DNA of 64,000 bases from NCBI GenBank assembly GCA_964030785.1, contig OZ034970.1:38119901-38183900 (forward strand), written 5' to 3'. Under the pieces are notes generated by a model that did no database searches, was not told where the DNA came from, and saw only the letters and a program-made list of their open reading frames with translations. Shown here piece by piece: positions 53,559-62,693 of this stretch. Made by a program: the position numbers and the translations under genes. The stretch comes from Siderastrea siderea. Taxonomy: Eukaryota > Cnidaria > Anthozoa > Scleractinia > Rhizangiidae. Within the stretch, counting starts at the first letter, position 1; each line of letters begins with the position of its first letter.

Positions 53559-53918
53559 ATGGCTGCCGGGTTCAACAACTGTCAGATTACGGAAGCAATA
53601 CAAAACCTACCACCAGAGTTACGTGAGATAATTTATAAACATTACCTCGCCATAAAACTAAAAGAGCGAGAGGCTTTGGGTTGGAACCTGGTTCACAATG
53701 AGCTTTTAATACAACCTTTCTGTCCTGAAATGGAGCGGCTTGTGCATATTTTGGTGTGTGTAGCTTATATGCACTGTTGTCAGGGAGGGTGTTGTTACCC
53801 TTGTTATAAACAAGAAGAAATCTGGCATGAAATAACCATTTCTGTCCCCGATATAATTGATTTAACCCTAATTAAGTTTTGCACTGATATGTTTGAAGAA
53901 GATTATCATAATCATTAA
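53559..53918 (+). CDS. F-box-like/cysteine-rich Polinton protein 2
   Basis: 119 residues from ATG 53559. Residues 12-33 (IQNLPPELREIIYKHYLAIK) read as an F-box-like helix pair, followed by LGWNLVHNELLIQPFC and a Cys/His cluster (CVAYMHCCQGGCCYPCYKQ, with a later H). It is a tandem paralogue of 53177-53470, separated by 88 bp. Established for F-box proteins: they recruit substrates to SCF ubiquitin ligases. That role is inferred here. Its 3' end overlaps the convergent next gene by 51 bp. Confidence 0.6.
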   Translation: MAAGFNNCQITEAIQNLPPELREIIYKHYLAIKLKEREALGWNLVHNELLIQPFCPEMERLVHILVCVAYMHCCQGGCCYPCYKQEEIWHEITISVPDIIDLTLIKFCTDMFEEDYHNH

Positions 53919-54281
53919 TTTATTTTTTAATCTATAAACAAAATATTCATTTCCTTCATTAGACATTTCTACACCCATTTTTTTAACAAATCGATAAGGA
54001 TAATATATAAGATCTTCAACAAGACGTTTTGGGGCCCATACACGAAAATCATTATTATCTTTTGCATTTAAAGTTAAAACAGCTGAAAGCCCAAATTTAC
54101 CTTTTCGGTGTGTAACGTTTTTTATTCTGTATATTCCATCAGAAATATCTCTCCATTTGAAAATTTCAATAATTTCAAAACCTTCTTCTGTTGGCCATTC
54201 TTCTTTGTCAGAAAAATCTGGTTCATTATTTTTTGGTGGGAAATCTTGTGAGATCGTGTGTTGATCTGTGTAGACATCCAT
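53868..54281 (-). CDS. OB-fold-like conserved Polinton protein (possible ssDNA-binding)
   Basis: 137 residues from ATG 54281, chosen over the upstream TTG. The core reads WRDISDGIYRIKNVTHRKGK, then FGLSAVLTL, FRVWAPKRLVEDL, and ends with YFVYRL. This is a beta-rich pattern with a short helix like a small OB fold. I recall similar short proteins in cnidarian Polintons. The last ~20 hydrophobic residues overlap the neighbouring gene and may be an extension. A role in coating single-stranded DNA during protein-primed replication is inference. Confidence 0.5.
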   Translation of the reverse strand: MDVYTDQHTISQDFPPKNNEPDFSDKEEWPTEEGFEIIEIFKWRDISDGIYRIKNVTHRKGKFGLSAVLTLNAKDNNDFRVWAPKRLVEDLIYYPYRFVKKMGVEMSNEGNEYFVYRLKNKLMIMIIFFKHISAKLN

Positions 54282-54451
54282 GGTGATATACAAGTGGTAT
54301 ACATTTGTTTAATAGCATGTACTTTTCTGCTCTACCAAAATTAAATCACCCCAGCGCACAAAAAAAAGAAAATTAGATAAACACACCAAAAAGCAAAGGA
54401 AAAAACAGGACACAATGAATATACATATTTTAATAAGGATTTTTATTGGAT

Positions 54452-54703
54452 CTGATTACACTGAAAGCTAATGAATAATTAATGGCTTACGCCGTAAGCC
54501 GATGTGTTAAAAATATCTGATTACACTGAAAGCAAATGAATAATTAATAGCTTACGGCGTAAGCCGATGTGTTAAAAATATCTGATACACTGAAAGCTAA
54601 TGAATAATTAACGGCTTACGGCGTAAGCCGATGTGAAGTGATTACACTGAAAGCTAATGAATTATTAACGGCTTACGGCGTAAGTCGATGCGCTAAAAAT
54701 ATC
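54452..54703. repeat. 65-bp iterons with internal palindrome, four copies
   Basis: Copies begin at about 54452, 54517, 54582 and 54639. Each contains tacactgaaagc, aatgaat.attaa, the palindrome ggcttacggcgtaagcc (first copy with gcc in the centre) and gatg.g.taaaaatat. The third spacing is shortened. Their location between convergent and leftward genes suits an origin or a regulatory array. Confidence 0.92.
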
Positions 54704-55600
54704 TCTTTTGAAACCGCGAACCAGACACAGTTTTTTCGTGTTTGAACGACTTGTTGCCAAAAAGATTGGTATTCAGGCACTTCCAAAACTTTACGGAGTT
54801 GCGAGACTTGATGTAGGTTTTTTTGAAGTACACACTTGCAACCAGCGATCCTTCAGCTTCCCTTTTGTAAAGGAAGTTTTCAAGAAAATGTTTTTATTTC
54901 ATCATGATAGCCGATATGCATTTGAAGTATTGCCTTCTGCTCCTCGGAGATGCCTGAAGTTTGTGTACATTGATTAGTGGTTTTCAATATCTAAAAGATT
55001 CAAATCGCAAGAGTCGTCCCATTCCATGTTTGTTTCCAAATGATATAAAATGGGGTGATGTAAGTTTTTATAGTTGCGACCGCCTTACGTTCAGTTACAA
55101 CCAGTTACGACCAGTTGTGGCTTTGTGAAAACGGCGGGTGATACATTTCGGGAAAGTCCCGGCAATGATGAAAGAAAAACAGATTTAGATGTGAAGTCAT
55201 GTTCGAAAGATCAAGAATGTTCGTTACAGAGTTGAACTGGATGTTTCTCGGGTTCATTGCTATATTAGGATTTTTATAGTTCGTTCTAGATGATTCTATT
55301 TACATAACCTTGACAATGTGATGACTCATTTCCAAGGGAAAGTCCCGCGACCACCGGCTATGTTTTTAATGCATTGAAGCGTGGTATGTAAATTTATCTG
55401 TTTTATTATGGAACCACATCTTGGCCGGAAATGGGGTAGCCATCTTTGTCACGAGTTGGTGACAATATTTTTGAAACACACTCACGAGTGATAAAGCGTA
55501 TTTGCCGAATTTCGGGTGGCGTGAGAAGTTCAAAAAACCAATGACAAATAGTTGCAAAAAGTGCAATCATTTTGTTAGCGTATATAATTACTTTGAAAAT
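54704..55600. other. Gene-poor regulatory region of the right-hand element
   Basis: No conserved ORF is evident. It holds a TATA-like gatataaaatgg near 55045, the repeats ccagttac and ccagttgt, and two kappaB consensus sites with one AP-1 site. A 26-codon ORF lies at 55199-55279 whose product would be a single hydrophobic span (FLGFIAILGFL). A plus-strand open frame at 54708-54977 lacks an early ATG and any family resemblance. Confidence 0.5.
55151..55346. promoter_or_regulatory. Two kappaB sites and an AP-1 site
   Basis: GGAAAGTCCC occurs at 55151-55160 and 55337-55346, each inside gggaaagtcccg. TGACTCA occurs at 55322-55328. The string ttacat..gacaat.tgatgactcat before the second kappaB site is shared with 4279-4300 in the left-edge element. 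Consensus only; binding not shown. Confidence 0.55.
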
Positions 55601-56083
55601 CTACAATTGAGTGAATTTTTTTTCATACTTTCTTTGAACAGAAAGCGGAATCTCCATACAATGATCAGTGACGAAATTATCTTTCATTTTCAAGCTATCA
55701 AGAAAGGCCTTCTCGTCGAAATCTTCGCCTCGGAGGTAAAAGCGAATCTCGTCAAGGATTTTCTGGTACTCGATACGGGCAAAATTTGCTTGTTCGGTCT
55801 TATCGTATTTCTTAAGGCTTGCCACTGCTTTCAAAATAAGACCAACACCAGTTAAAGTTGCCATGACAGCAGGGTTCAGTGTTATTCCTCCGGCTACTGC
55901 GGCACTGATTATTAACTTACCAGCTGAAAGATTACAAACAAAATTTTTTCTTCGAAAACCGCGGTGCAACTTTTCATATCCATAATGTTTCTTATGGTAA
56001 AAACCATACAAATCTTTCAGAATTTTAATTTTCTCTTTGGAAAGTGTTTGGTCGATATGGTTGAATTCGAAAATGTCTCGCAT
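55601..56083 (-). CDS. Two-membrane-segment SLATT-like protein (right element copy)
   Basis: 160 residues from ATG 56083, preceded on the minus strand by TATATAATATACCACA. N-terminal FEFNHIDQ and LYGFYHKKHYGYEK, a hydrophobic hairpin with AGGITLNPAVMATLTGVGLI (about 55-90), then a charged helix region (ARIEYQKILDEIRFYLRG) and a tail with CMEIPLS and KYEKKF. It aligns throughout with 6426-6914, though the two share only about a third of residues by eye. Next gene in the leftward group after fibre and ATPase; likely membrane-acting. Confidence 0.78.
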   Translation of the reverse strand: MRDIFEFNHIDQTLSKEKIKILKDLYGFYHKKHYGYEKLHRGFRRKNFVCNLSAGKLIISAAVAGGITLNPAVMATLTGVGLILKAVASLKKYDKTEQANFARIEYQKILDEIRFYLRGEDFDEKAFLDSLKMKDNFVTDHCMEIPLSVQRKYEKKFTQL

Positions 56084-56109
56084 TGTGGTATATTATATAT
56101 AAAATTTTT

Positions 56110-57884
56110 TTATGGTGTTCTATATTCAATTAAAATTAAGAAAACTTCATTTTTAGGGGTTGGAGATGACAACAACACTGAAAAATACCATTTGGTAATT
56201 TTAAATTAATATTTATTTTTTGTTTTTGAATTGCTTTTGTTGAAGTGAAAGGTATATGAGGAAAATCACTACTAATTAATGTTAAAGTAATTGCTGGGAA
56301 TGGACCTAAGCTTTTCTAGATAATACTGTTATATTTAATAAAGTGCTATTTGCAGGAATTATTACCTGGGAACTACCATTTAATATAAAATATAATTGAT
56401 TATTTTTCTTATTTTTCGTATTTAAAAACCCATGTAAGTAATGAACGGAACCACTCAAATTATGTCCGTTTAAAGATAAAATCTGTTTCCATCACCATTT
56501 TTCCATTCTCAATAACAAAAGTGGTGTCATAGACACTTGGGTCAACGTTTGAAATTGTTTCTTTTACACCATAAACAATAAGATGTCCAATTGTTAAAAG
56601 TGATGGAAAACTAACTGTACCGTGTAGATCGAGATATAGGAATTGTGGAGGTGAGCTACCCCATCTGTGAAAATTGATAACTGTTTTGGTGTACTTCTCG
56701 AATGTTTTTGTTACATAATTAGAAATTGAAATCGTAGTGCCTTGCACTGCCACACTCAACTCACTCATTTCCGGCGGAAACCATTCAACGACCATTGTAT
56801 AGTAACCAACAGGAAGTTTATAAAGGTTAAAACCGAGGCGTGGCCGGTACTGGTTGGGTGAGCCTTTTTCAAACAAGAGTTTAAGTTGGTAAGCTTTTTT
56901 ATTAATTTGATGTGGAGAATTGGGAAAATCAACAATACCCAAAACCTCGATATTGTTTTCACTCGAAGATTCATCAGTGTCTTCCATCAAGTATCTGAAG
57001 GCGTCTCTTTTTCGCCCCGAGTTAATAATCTGAGACTCATGAATGTTTTGAGTGACAAGATCTCTCATAGTTGTTATTTCATTTTCCATTAACTCAACAT
57101 TAACTGCGGATTTAGAATCTCTGTAATCGGTTTGTAAGTTAACAATTTTATTGTTATTTAAATTCAAGTCTCCAGACATACTTGTTGTGCCATCAAGTTT
57201 GAGATAATTTTTTTGTGTTTCAGTAATTCTTTTATTAACAAATTCTACACTTGTGGCGTCTTTTTGGTTTGATGGAAATTTGAGATTTACAATTGAATTG
57301 TTTTTCATATCAATTTCAGCTCCTTTATCCAGTTTTTTCGCAAGCTGATTATCGACGTATTTTTTGTTTGTTGCTTGATCTGTCTGTACTGGGTCTTTTA
57401 CGTTGTAGATTGTATTATTGTTCATATCAATGCTTGCTTCCATTTTTCCACCTTCCTTTTTTGAAAGAAAGATATTTCTCGTGTCCTGATAGTTAATTAC
57501 CTTTGTCAGATCACCGTGAACAGGATAAGGGTTGCTTTTTAATCGCAAAATATCGTACTTGTTTTGCATGTCAATATCAGCAGAACCGCTAACACTACCC
57601 TGAGATCCAGGATCACCTTTTTCACCTTTATCGCCCTTGTCGCCCTTGTCGCCTTTTAAACCCCGTGGACCTTGTGCTCCCTCCTGACCTTGTGGTCCAG
57701 CGGGCCCTTTTTCACCCCTCGGTCCAGAAGGACCTTGTGGTCCCGCTGGGCCTTTATCACCCTTCGGCCCAGGAGGGCCTTCAGGGCCAGGAGGACCCCA
57801 TGGACCAGGAGGACCAACTTTTTTTTCACTTTCACTCGTCGTTGTTTGGCTAGTTCCACCTATTTGACTGTTAATATACCCCAT
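56110..57884 (-). pseudogene. Collagen-tailed trimeric fibre protein, frame-broken near the head
   Basis: ATG 57884 overlaps the ATPase stop (TAATG). Residues 23-95 are about two dozen Gly-X-Y triplets ([19 protein letters not shown] and onward), a collagen-like stalk. Then come three shaft units of the form DMNNN-I-N..P....AT...YV, then a globular region to the in-frame stop at 56460. A C-terminal head continues beyond that stop in other frames down to 56110: blocks HGFLNT, ITLTLISSD and LILIEYRTP correspond to the head fragment at 5747-6143. So at least three frame interruptions lie between 56490 and 56110. Trimeric attachment fibre is inferred from architecture. Confidence 0.75.
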
Positions 57885-58516
57885 TATATACCTTCATCAA
57901 AATTTTTTTTAAATATTTTTTGGGGTTTGTCATAGTAAAGGAAAGAATATTTTTCATCGGTGGCGCGATCTAAAACCTCATGATCCACACCTATTTCGTT
58001 TGCAATTCGTTTGTTTTCTTTTGGATCTAATCTGAAAATACAAAGATGGCTACAGTTAACACGTATGTCTTTTGGCACCTTGTAAAAGGTTTGAGAGAGG
58101 TAAATAACGCAGCAGTTTTTGTGCCGCCCGTTGATAAAATAATTAATGATATCGTTTTGGTTTTTTTCGCAAACAAGATCATCAAAAACAACTATTTTTT
58201 GGTTGTCCACCGGAAGCTCTTCGAGTGGAATGATTTCATCACCATGAGCCTCGATAACCTCATAACCAACCTGGGGGTTGATTTTTTCAGCAAACTCCTG
58301 CAAAAGATTCTGATATTTGTTCTGGTGCAGGTTTTTTGAGAAGAGGTAGATTTTATCAAACTCCAACAACTCATAAAGCATATGCAGTAATGTGCTTGTT
58401 TTACCAGAATTACTGGGCCCACAAATTAACATCCGAAAAACATCTGCTGGCATACAAGGGTGACCTTGCTTGTAGTCACTCTCGGAAGAACCTGGATCAT
58501 AATTTGGAATCTTCAC
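57884..58516 (-). CDS. ATPase: Genome-packaging ATPase (FtsK/HerA, A32-like), GTG in place of ATG
   Basis: 210 residues. Walker A GPSNSGKT at 33-40, Walker B KIVVFDD at 107-113, then a sensor-like VIYLSQTF (about 137-144) and an arginine-bearing NGRHKN segment. Length and motifs match Polinton packaging ATPases that pump DNA into the capsid. The expected initiator (before KIPNYDPGS) is GTG at 58514-58516, with no in-frame ATG upstream before the promoter; this is either a start-codon mutation or a sequence error. Shares the short promoter region 58517-58551 with the divergent gene. Confidence 0.9.
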   Translation of the reverse strand: MKIPNYDPGSSESDYKQGHPCMPADVFRMLICGPSNSGKTSTLLHMLYELLEFDKIYLFSKNLHQNKYQNLLQEFAEKINPQVGYEVIEAHGDEIIPLEELPVDNQKIVVFDDLVCEKNQNDIINYFINGRHKNCCVIYLSQTFYKVPKDIRVNCSHLCIFRLDPKENKRIANEIGVDHEVLDRATDEKYSFLYYDKPQKIFKKNFDEGI

Positions 58517-58551
58517 TTTTTTTTTCGCTATTATATATTTACGCTGGAAAT
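58517..58551. promoter_or_regulatory. Two-way promoter between ATPase and PPxY-protein genes
   Basis: Only 35 bp separate the divergent starts. The centre cgctattatatattta reads TATATAATAGCG on the other strand, so one AT-rich motif faces both genes. It resembles cgctataatataca before 60301. Confidence 0.6.
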
Positions 58552-59514
58552 ATGTCAGTGAAAAAATGGCGTCAGTTGGCTGACGAAAAAACGGTGTTGG
58601 ATCAGCAAACAGAAGAAATTCACCAAAAATTCAGAATGGATAAAATAAACAAAGAGTTTGGTCAGCTTTCAGGAGAAGAACTTTTTAGACCAATTACAAA
58701 AAGGCTTGATGAAAAGAACACCACTGTGGAAGAAGAGGAAGAAGAGGAGCAGGAAGTTCCTGATTACACAATGGATGAATTTGACGAAATCAACCCGTTT
58801 GGTGTCGAATTCAGGCCGGATGCGCCAACACCAGCACCGTCACCACCAACAACACCAACAACAACCACAACACCAATAGAACCAACATCACTACCACCCC
58901 CATATCAAGAATTTGATGATCTTCCATTACCACCTCCACCTTTGATGGAAGAAACTGTTATGCCAGGATGTTCCAAAGATGAAACAAGGGAAGAAACATC
59001 AAAACGGCTTAGAACTGTAAAAAGTATTCTTGCTAAACTTGGAAGTGAACCAACTTACAAAGTAAAAAGTAAAGGATCTAAATACTATGGATATAATGTG
59101 GAAGAACTAGAAGCTGAGGTGTTTAAACTCGAAACAATTAAGGCACATCAAGAACATTCAGAAAAGTTACTTAAAAGGAAACAAACTTTATCAACACAAT
59201 TACAAGAAAAAAAGGCGAAATTGAAACCACCAAAAAAACAAGAAAAAAGAGAAATCTCCAAAACTCCTCTTGAAAAAGCTGTCATAAGCCGAAGACCCGC
59301 TTTTGAACTTTCTGACAATGAAGATGACTCTTATGAACAGGATTGGGAAACCGAAGGAAGCGGCATCGCTGATGAAGCTGAAAAATTGATAAAAGCAGGA
59401 AACAGCTCAATAAAACTGAAAAATCAGGTATCATATCTTCTTGATTCACTAGTTGACCTCGGCGCAATTAATAAAAAAGAAAAGAAAAAAATTATTTCTG
59501 ATTATATACAATGA
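58552..59514 (+). CDS. Proline-rich structural protein with PPPY late-domain motif
   Basis: 320 residues from ATG 58552. N-terminal coiled region (QQTEEIHQKFRMDKINKEF), acidic stretch with seven Glu (about 62-68), a low-complexity Pro/Thr linker, then SLPPPYQEF with PPPY at 115-118. A Lys-rich coiled part follows (LETIKAHQEHSEKLLKRKQ), then an acidic patch and a C-terminal helix pair (LLDSLVDLGAIN..IISDYI). In other viruses PPxY recruits NEDD4-type ubiquitin ligases, for example in adenovirus protein VI; a similar entry or assembly role is inferred. It overlaps the penton start by four bases (ATGA). Confidence 0.7.
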   Translation: MSVKKWRQLADEKTVLDQQTEEIHQKFRMDKINKEFGQLSGEELFRPITKRLDEKNTTVEEEEEEEQEVPDYTMDEFDEINPFGVEFRPDAPTPAPSPPTTPTTTTTPIEPTSLPPPYQEFDDLPLPPPPLMEETVMPGCSKDETREETSKRLRTVKSILAKLGSEPTYKVKSKGSKYYGYNVEELEAEVFKLETIKAHQEHSEKLLKRKQTLSTQLQEKKAKLKPPKKQEKREISKTPLEKAVISRRPAFELSDNEDDSYEQDWETEGSGIADEAEKLIKAGNSSIKLKNQVSYLLDSLVDLGAINKKEKKKIISDYIQ

Positions 59515-60272
59515 GGTTTGACCTACTGCTTGACTCGAGCCTTGCAAAAAAAGAAAGAGGTGGAGAACGGAATGTTTCACACGATTTTACAGTGAAGTTT
59601 CATCCTCCAATCGAATTGGGTTCAGGAAACTATAAAGCCGCTTTAGACGAACTTACCACAATGAGTTACTCATGGAACAACATCGATTCTCGTTATGATA
59701 ATAACAAAATTCGCTGGAAGGAAAAAACAGAACAAGCGTGGAAGACCTTAACTTTCCCGAATGGAATGTATGATTATAAAAGAATCAACACATTTCTTCA
59801 GCAACACAACGGTAAAGTTGACCCAACAAAAAAAGATAGCGATTACATTTTCACAATACATTTCGAGTTTTCAACTTATAGAATTTTAATTATAGTGCAC
59901 AGAGATTATGAGCTTGACTTGTCTCAAGGAAATTTCAATGAATTGCTTGGTTATGACAAAAGAATCTTGACTGGTCCTAGTTTTGGAGATAATGTTCCAA
60001 ATATCACAAGAGGTGTTGATTGGGTATATTTGCACTGCGATCTTATTTCACGCCGAACAAACAATATTTCAAGCGATGTGTTATACAGTTTCTCAACAGC
60101 AGATCTTCATGTTAGCTATCCATTTCACAAAGAGCCGCGTCGGCTTAAGTGGCAACTTGTGAATAAAAGTTCTATTAATGAAATAAGGGTTTGGGTGACA
60201 GATGGAAGAAACAATATCCTGGATCTCAACGGGACAGACATTGCAATGGTTTTAATGATTGAAAAAGATTAA
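59511..60272 (+). CDS. Penton (minor capsid, single jelly-roll)
   Basis: 253 residues from ATG 59511. Matches the Polinton penton pattern: MSYSWNNIDSRYDNNKIRW near 50-68, a FPNGMYDYKRINTFL helix region, strands ending in LLGYDKR, then VDWVYLHCDLISRR, SSDVLYSF, and a C-terminal INEIRVWVTDGRNNILDLNG with VLMIEKD at the end. All strands of the single jelly-roll seem present and the frame is intact. It forms the capsid vertices next to the major capsid protein. Coupled to the upstream gene by the ATGA overlap, so probably cotranscribed. Confidence 0.88.
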   Translation: MRFDLLLDSSLAKKERGGERNVSHDFTVKFHPPIELGSGNYKAALDELTTMSYSWNNIDSRYDNNKIRWKEKTEQAWKTLTFPNGMYDYKRINTFLQQHNGKVDPTKKDSDYIFTIHFEFSTYRILIIVHRDYELDLSQGNFNELLGYDKRILTGPSFGDNVPNITRGVDWVYLHCDLISRRTNNISSDVLYSFSTADLHVSYPFHKEPRRLKWQLVNKSSINEIRVWVTDGRNNILDLNGTDIAMVLMIEKD

Positions 60273-60300
60273 AGTTTTTTTGTCGCTATAATATACAATC

Positions 60301-60678
60301 ATGTATCATCCAAGCGAGTGGGCAAGATACTTTGATGAAAAAACCGGGAGTTATCGATATAAACACAAAGGGTCGGGTGTGATCCGTGACACCTTCATGA
60401 CAATTGGTAAAGTACTCAAAAGAAATGTAAAGAATGTTGCAAAAAAAACTGCTGAAAAAGCCACAAAAACAATCGCTGAAAAAGCGGGTCAGAAAGTTGG
60501 TGAATTTGCTGATGAAAAACGTTCAAAACTAATACGAAAATTACTGCAAGAGAGAAAAAAACAAAAACCGTTGTCACAAGGCGCAAAAAAGAAACTTGCA
60601 AATATTTTGCAAAACCCAACACCAAAAAAATCAGACGCTCTTGTGAAATTGAATCAAATTTTGGCAAATGAAATTTAA
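60301..60678 (+). CDS. Small basic core-like protein
   Basis: 125 residues from ATG 60301, 28 bp after the penton stop and 5 bases after a CGCTATAATATACAA motif. Begins MYHPSEWARYFDEKTGSYRY, followed by repeated KxxxKKTAEKATKTIAEKAG segments and a Lys/Gln-rich tail. High Lys content suggests a DNA-binding core protein, comparable in role to adenovirus core proteins; no direct homology is claimed. Confidence 0.6.
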   Translation: MYHPSEWARYFDEKTGSYRYKHKGSGVIRDTFMTIGKVLKRNVKNVAKKTAEKATKTIAEKAGQKVGEFADEKRSKLIRKLLQERKKQKPLSQGAKKKLANILQNPTPKKSDALVKLNQILANEI

Positions 60679-60722
60679 TAAAAAAAATTTTTCTATAAAT
60701 ATATATAATAAGCACTTGCAGC

Positions 60723-61988
60723 ATGTTCAGAAGTAAACCATACCTCGAAGAGACAAAATACGTTCAAATTAATTTAGAAACCCCACTCACCTTCCCTGGA
60801 AATAACCAATTTCAAACAAAGACAGGCAAAAAATTTACTGTAAGAGACCGGGACAATTTTTATGACTGGTACAACGCTTATTTTCGAGTTGATTTCAAGT
60901 TTGAAGCAAAAGCAAACGGAGATAACATTGCTGCTGACACTGAATCAGCTCCTATTAACGGTTCTTTCTCATTGATCAAAAGTTTGAAAGTAATTTCATC
61001 AGGGAAAAAATTGTACGAGGCAAGCGATATTCACAAAGGTATTTTCATCAAAAATCTGCTTGATTTTTCAGACGATTATTCAAGAAGCGTGGCAAAAAAC
61101 CAATTTTGGTATCTTGACTCTGGCGCTACCACAGACACTGATGTCAATGCGACAAACGCCGGAATGCGGGCAAGGGCGCTTCTATCACAGGGAGGTTTAA
61201 TGGTTCAGACTATTATCCCCTTAAACAGATACCTCTTTCTTCGAAGGTCTTTCCGATAAATTGCTGCCACCAATGCAACTTACTTTTGAAATTCAACTTC
61301 AAGACGACCAAGAAATGATTTTCCAAAACAATAACACAGATCTAAGAAGAATTGTTGTTCGTAAATTTGAGCTGTGGGTCCCACAATTGCATTTGACTGG
61401 TAAAGGACAGACTCTGGTAAATGAAAATGTTTTGAAACCAACCCAATGGAAATACCTGAATGAAACTTTGCATAGCAGCAGCGCCCGAAGGGATGCAAAT
61501 GGTACGTGGTTAATTACACCGGGGGTAAAAAACCCCAAGCATGTTTTTGTCTTCAACAAAGTCGGAAACAAAATGATTACAGGTACAACCCTTACATCTT
61601 TGACACATTTGATATCGATGGTGATGACACAGCAAGATTGGACACTTGCCGCCTTCAGTACGGTACAAAATTTTACCCTGATCTTGCTGATTACGACCAT
61701 GATTTTAAAATAAGAATTTTGAATGATTTGATCAATTTCCGATACAGAAAAAACGACTACAACACCGGCGTTCAGCTGCAGATTGCTAATTTTGAGAAGT
61801 TATACCCAATTATCTATTTTGATCTACGAAACACTGAAGAAAGTGTGACAGGCGACCCGAAAAAGCTCGAATTCCATTACAAACTAAATCAAGTCGCTAA
61901 CGCTCAAGATTATATTATCTTCGCTTTGGTTTTGAATGAAGAAGAATTCGTGCTGAAGCAAATTGGTAATGAGCTTGTGGCCGTCTAA
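60723..61988 (+). pseudogene. MCP: Major capsid protein (double jelly-roll, hexon-like) with two compensating frame changes
   Basis: About 421 codons in all. The first part (60723-61259) has the family's N-terminal PYLEETKYVQINL and YDWYNAYF..FKFEAK. A stop follows at 61257-61259. The reading continues in the next frame over PPMQLTFEIQLQDDQEMIF and FELWVPQL, then returns to the first frame at about 61545-61560 for PYIFDTFDIDGDD to the end (61988). The two shifts, near 61240 and 61550, compensate. This is the hexon-like protein known from animal Polintons (F54H12.2-like). Either a recently damaged gene or base-calling errors; codon content elsewhere is undisturbed. Promoter motif ataaatatatataata lies upstream. 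Confidence 0.88.
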
Positions 61989-62035
61989 ACAAAATGAAAA
62001 ATTCAAAAAAAAATTCTGAATATAATATACAAACA

Positions 62036-62680
62036 ATGAGCACAACTTATCATCCATTCAAAATCGCACTGACTGATGGTCAGAAAAAGAAACTTCAAAA
62101 AGCTTATTTAACAAAGACCCCTGTTGGTCTGAAAGTCAAACCAGACCAAATTGAGCGTGGTGACGAACTTTTTCTCACTGAAACTCAAATCAAGCGATTG
62201 AAAAAAAGATCGGCGGCAGGGAAAGGAATGGTAATAAAATTAAGCCAGACACAGCTTCAGAACACTGCGCAGCGTGGTGGGAATTTGTTTTCTACTATGT
62301 TAGGTTTGGCACGACCTTTGATAAAGCCAGCTCTTGGAGCATTAGCAAGTGCAGGTTTGAGTTTTGGCGCTGAAAAGGTGTTGAAAAAAATATTTCGTAA
62401 TGGTTTTGGACCAAGGGAAATTGAGCTTTATAAACTTGTCCAGCGAATGACTCCTGCTCAGAAAAAGACGGCTAAACAATATCTTGTTGGAAAAGGTTTG
62501 GTGAAAGGAGGCGGCCCACAATACGGCGGTTTCCTTGGTATGTTGGCGTCTATCGGAGTACCTTTGGCCCTTGATTTGGTCAGAAAAATAATTGGAAAAG
62601 GTATGCAAACGCAACCACCACCACCGCCACGAACAAGACGATCACCAGGAATACCAAAAGGTAAAGGGATGCAAATTTAA
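62036..62680 (+). CDS. pX/mu-like minor capsid protein
   Basis: 214 residues from ATG 62036; an upstream in-frame ATG at 61994 precedes the TATAATATACAAAC motif and is less likely. N-terminal YHPFKIALTDGQKKKLQKAY, then VGLKVKPDQIERGDELFLTE and KRLKKRSAAGKGMVIKLS are hallmarks of a common Polinton ORF. They are followed by a hydrophobic Gly/Ala segment (MLGLARPLIKPALGALASAG), a basic part and a second hydrophobic segment (YGGFLGMLASIGVPLALDLV), ending in a proline run and basic tail. QRGG at about residue 80 could be a protease site. Membrane-active minor capsid role is inferred. Confidence 0.75.
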   Translation: MSTTYHPFKIALTDGQKKKLQKAYLTKTPVGLKVKPDQIERGDELFLTETQIKRLKKRSAAGKGMVIKLSQTQLQNTAQRGGNLFSTMLGLARPLIKPALGALASAGLSFGAEKVLKKIFRNGFGPREIELYKLVQRMTPAQKKTAKQYLVGKGLVKGGGPQYGGFLGMLASIGVPLALDLVRKIIGKGMQTQPPPPPRTRRSPGIPKGKGMQI

Positions 62681-62693
62681 CCTCCACCTTTTT

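Noticed and set aside
54452..54703. CRISPR array
   Set aside because: The repeats are contiguous ~65-bp units without unique spacers, and the context is a eukaryotic viral element.
54708..54977. 90-codon plus-strand frame after the iterons
   Set aside because: Begins with TTG, has no ATG until late, no upstream promoter motif and no recognisable family. Kept only as a note in the regulatory region.
55366..55566. 67-codon minus-strand frame beside the kappaB sites
   Set aside because: Composition is ordinary for AT-rich non-coding DNA, it starts at a weak codon and has no counterpart in the left element.
61299..61700. 133-codon minus-strand frame opposite the capsid gene
   Set aside because: Antisense shadow of the conserved capsid coding sequence; no independent signal.
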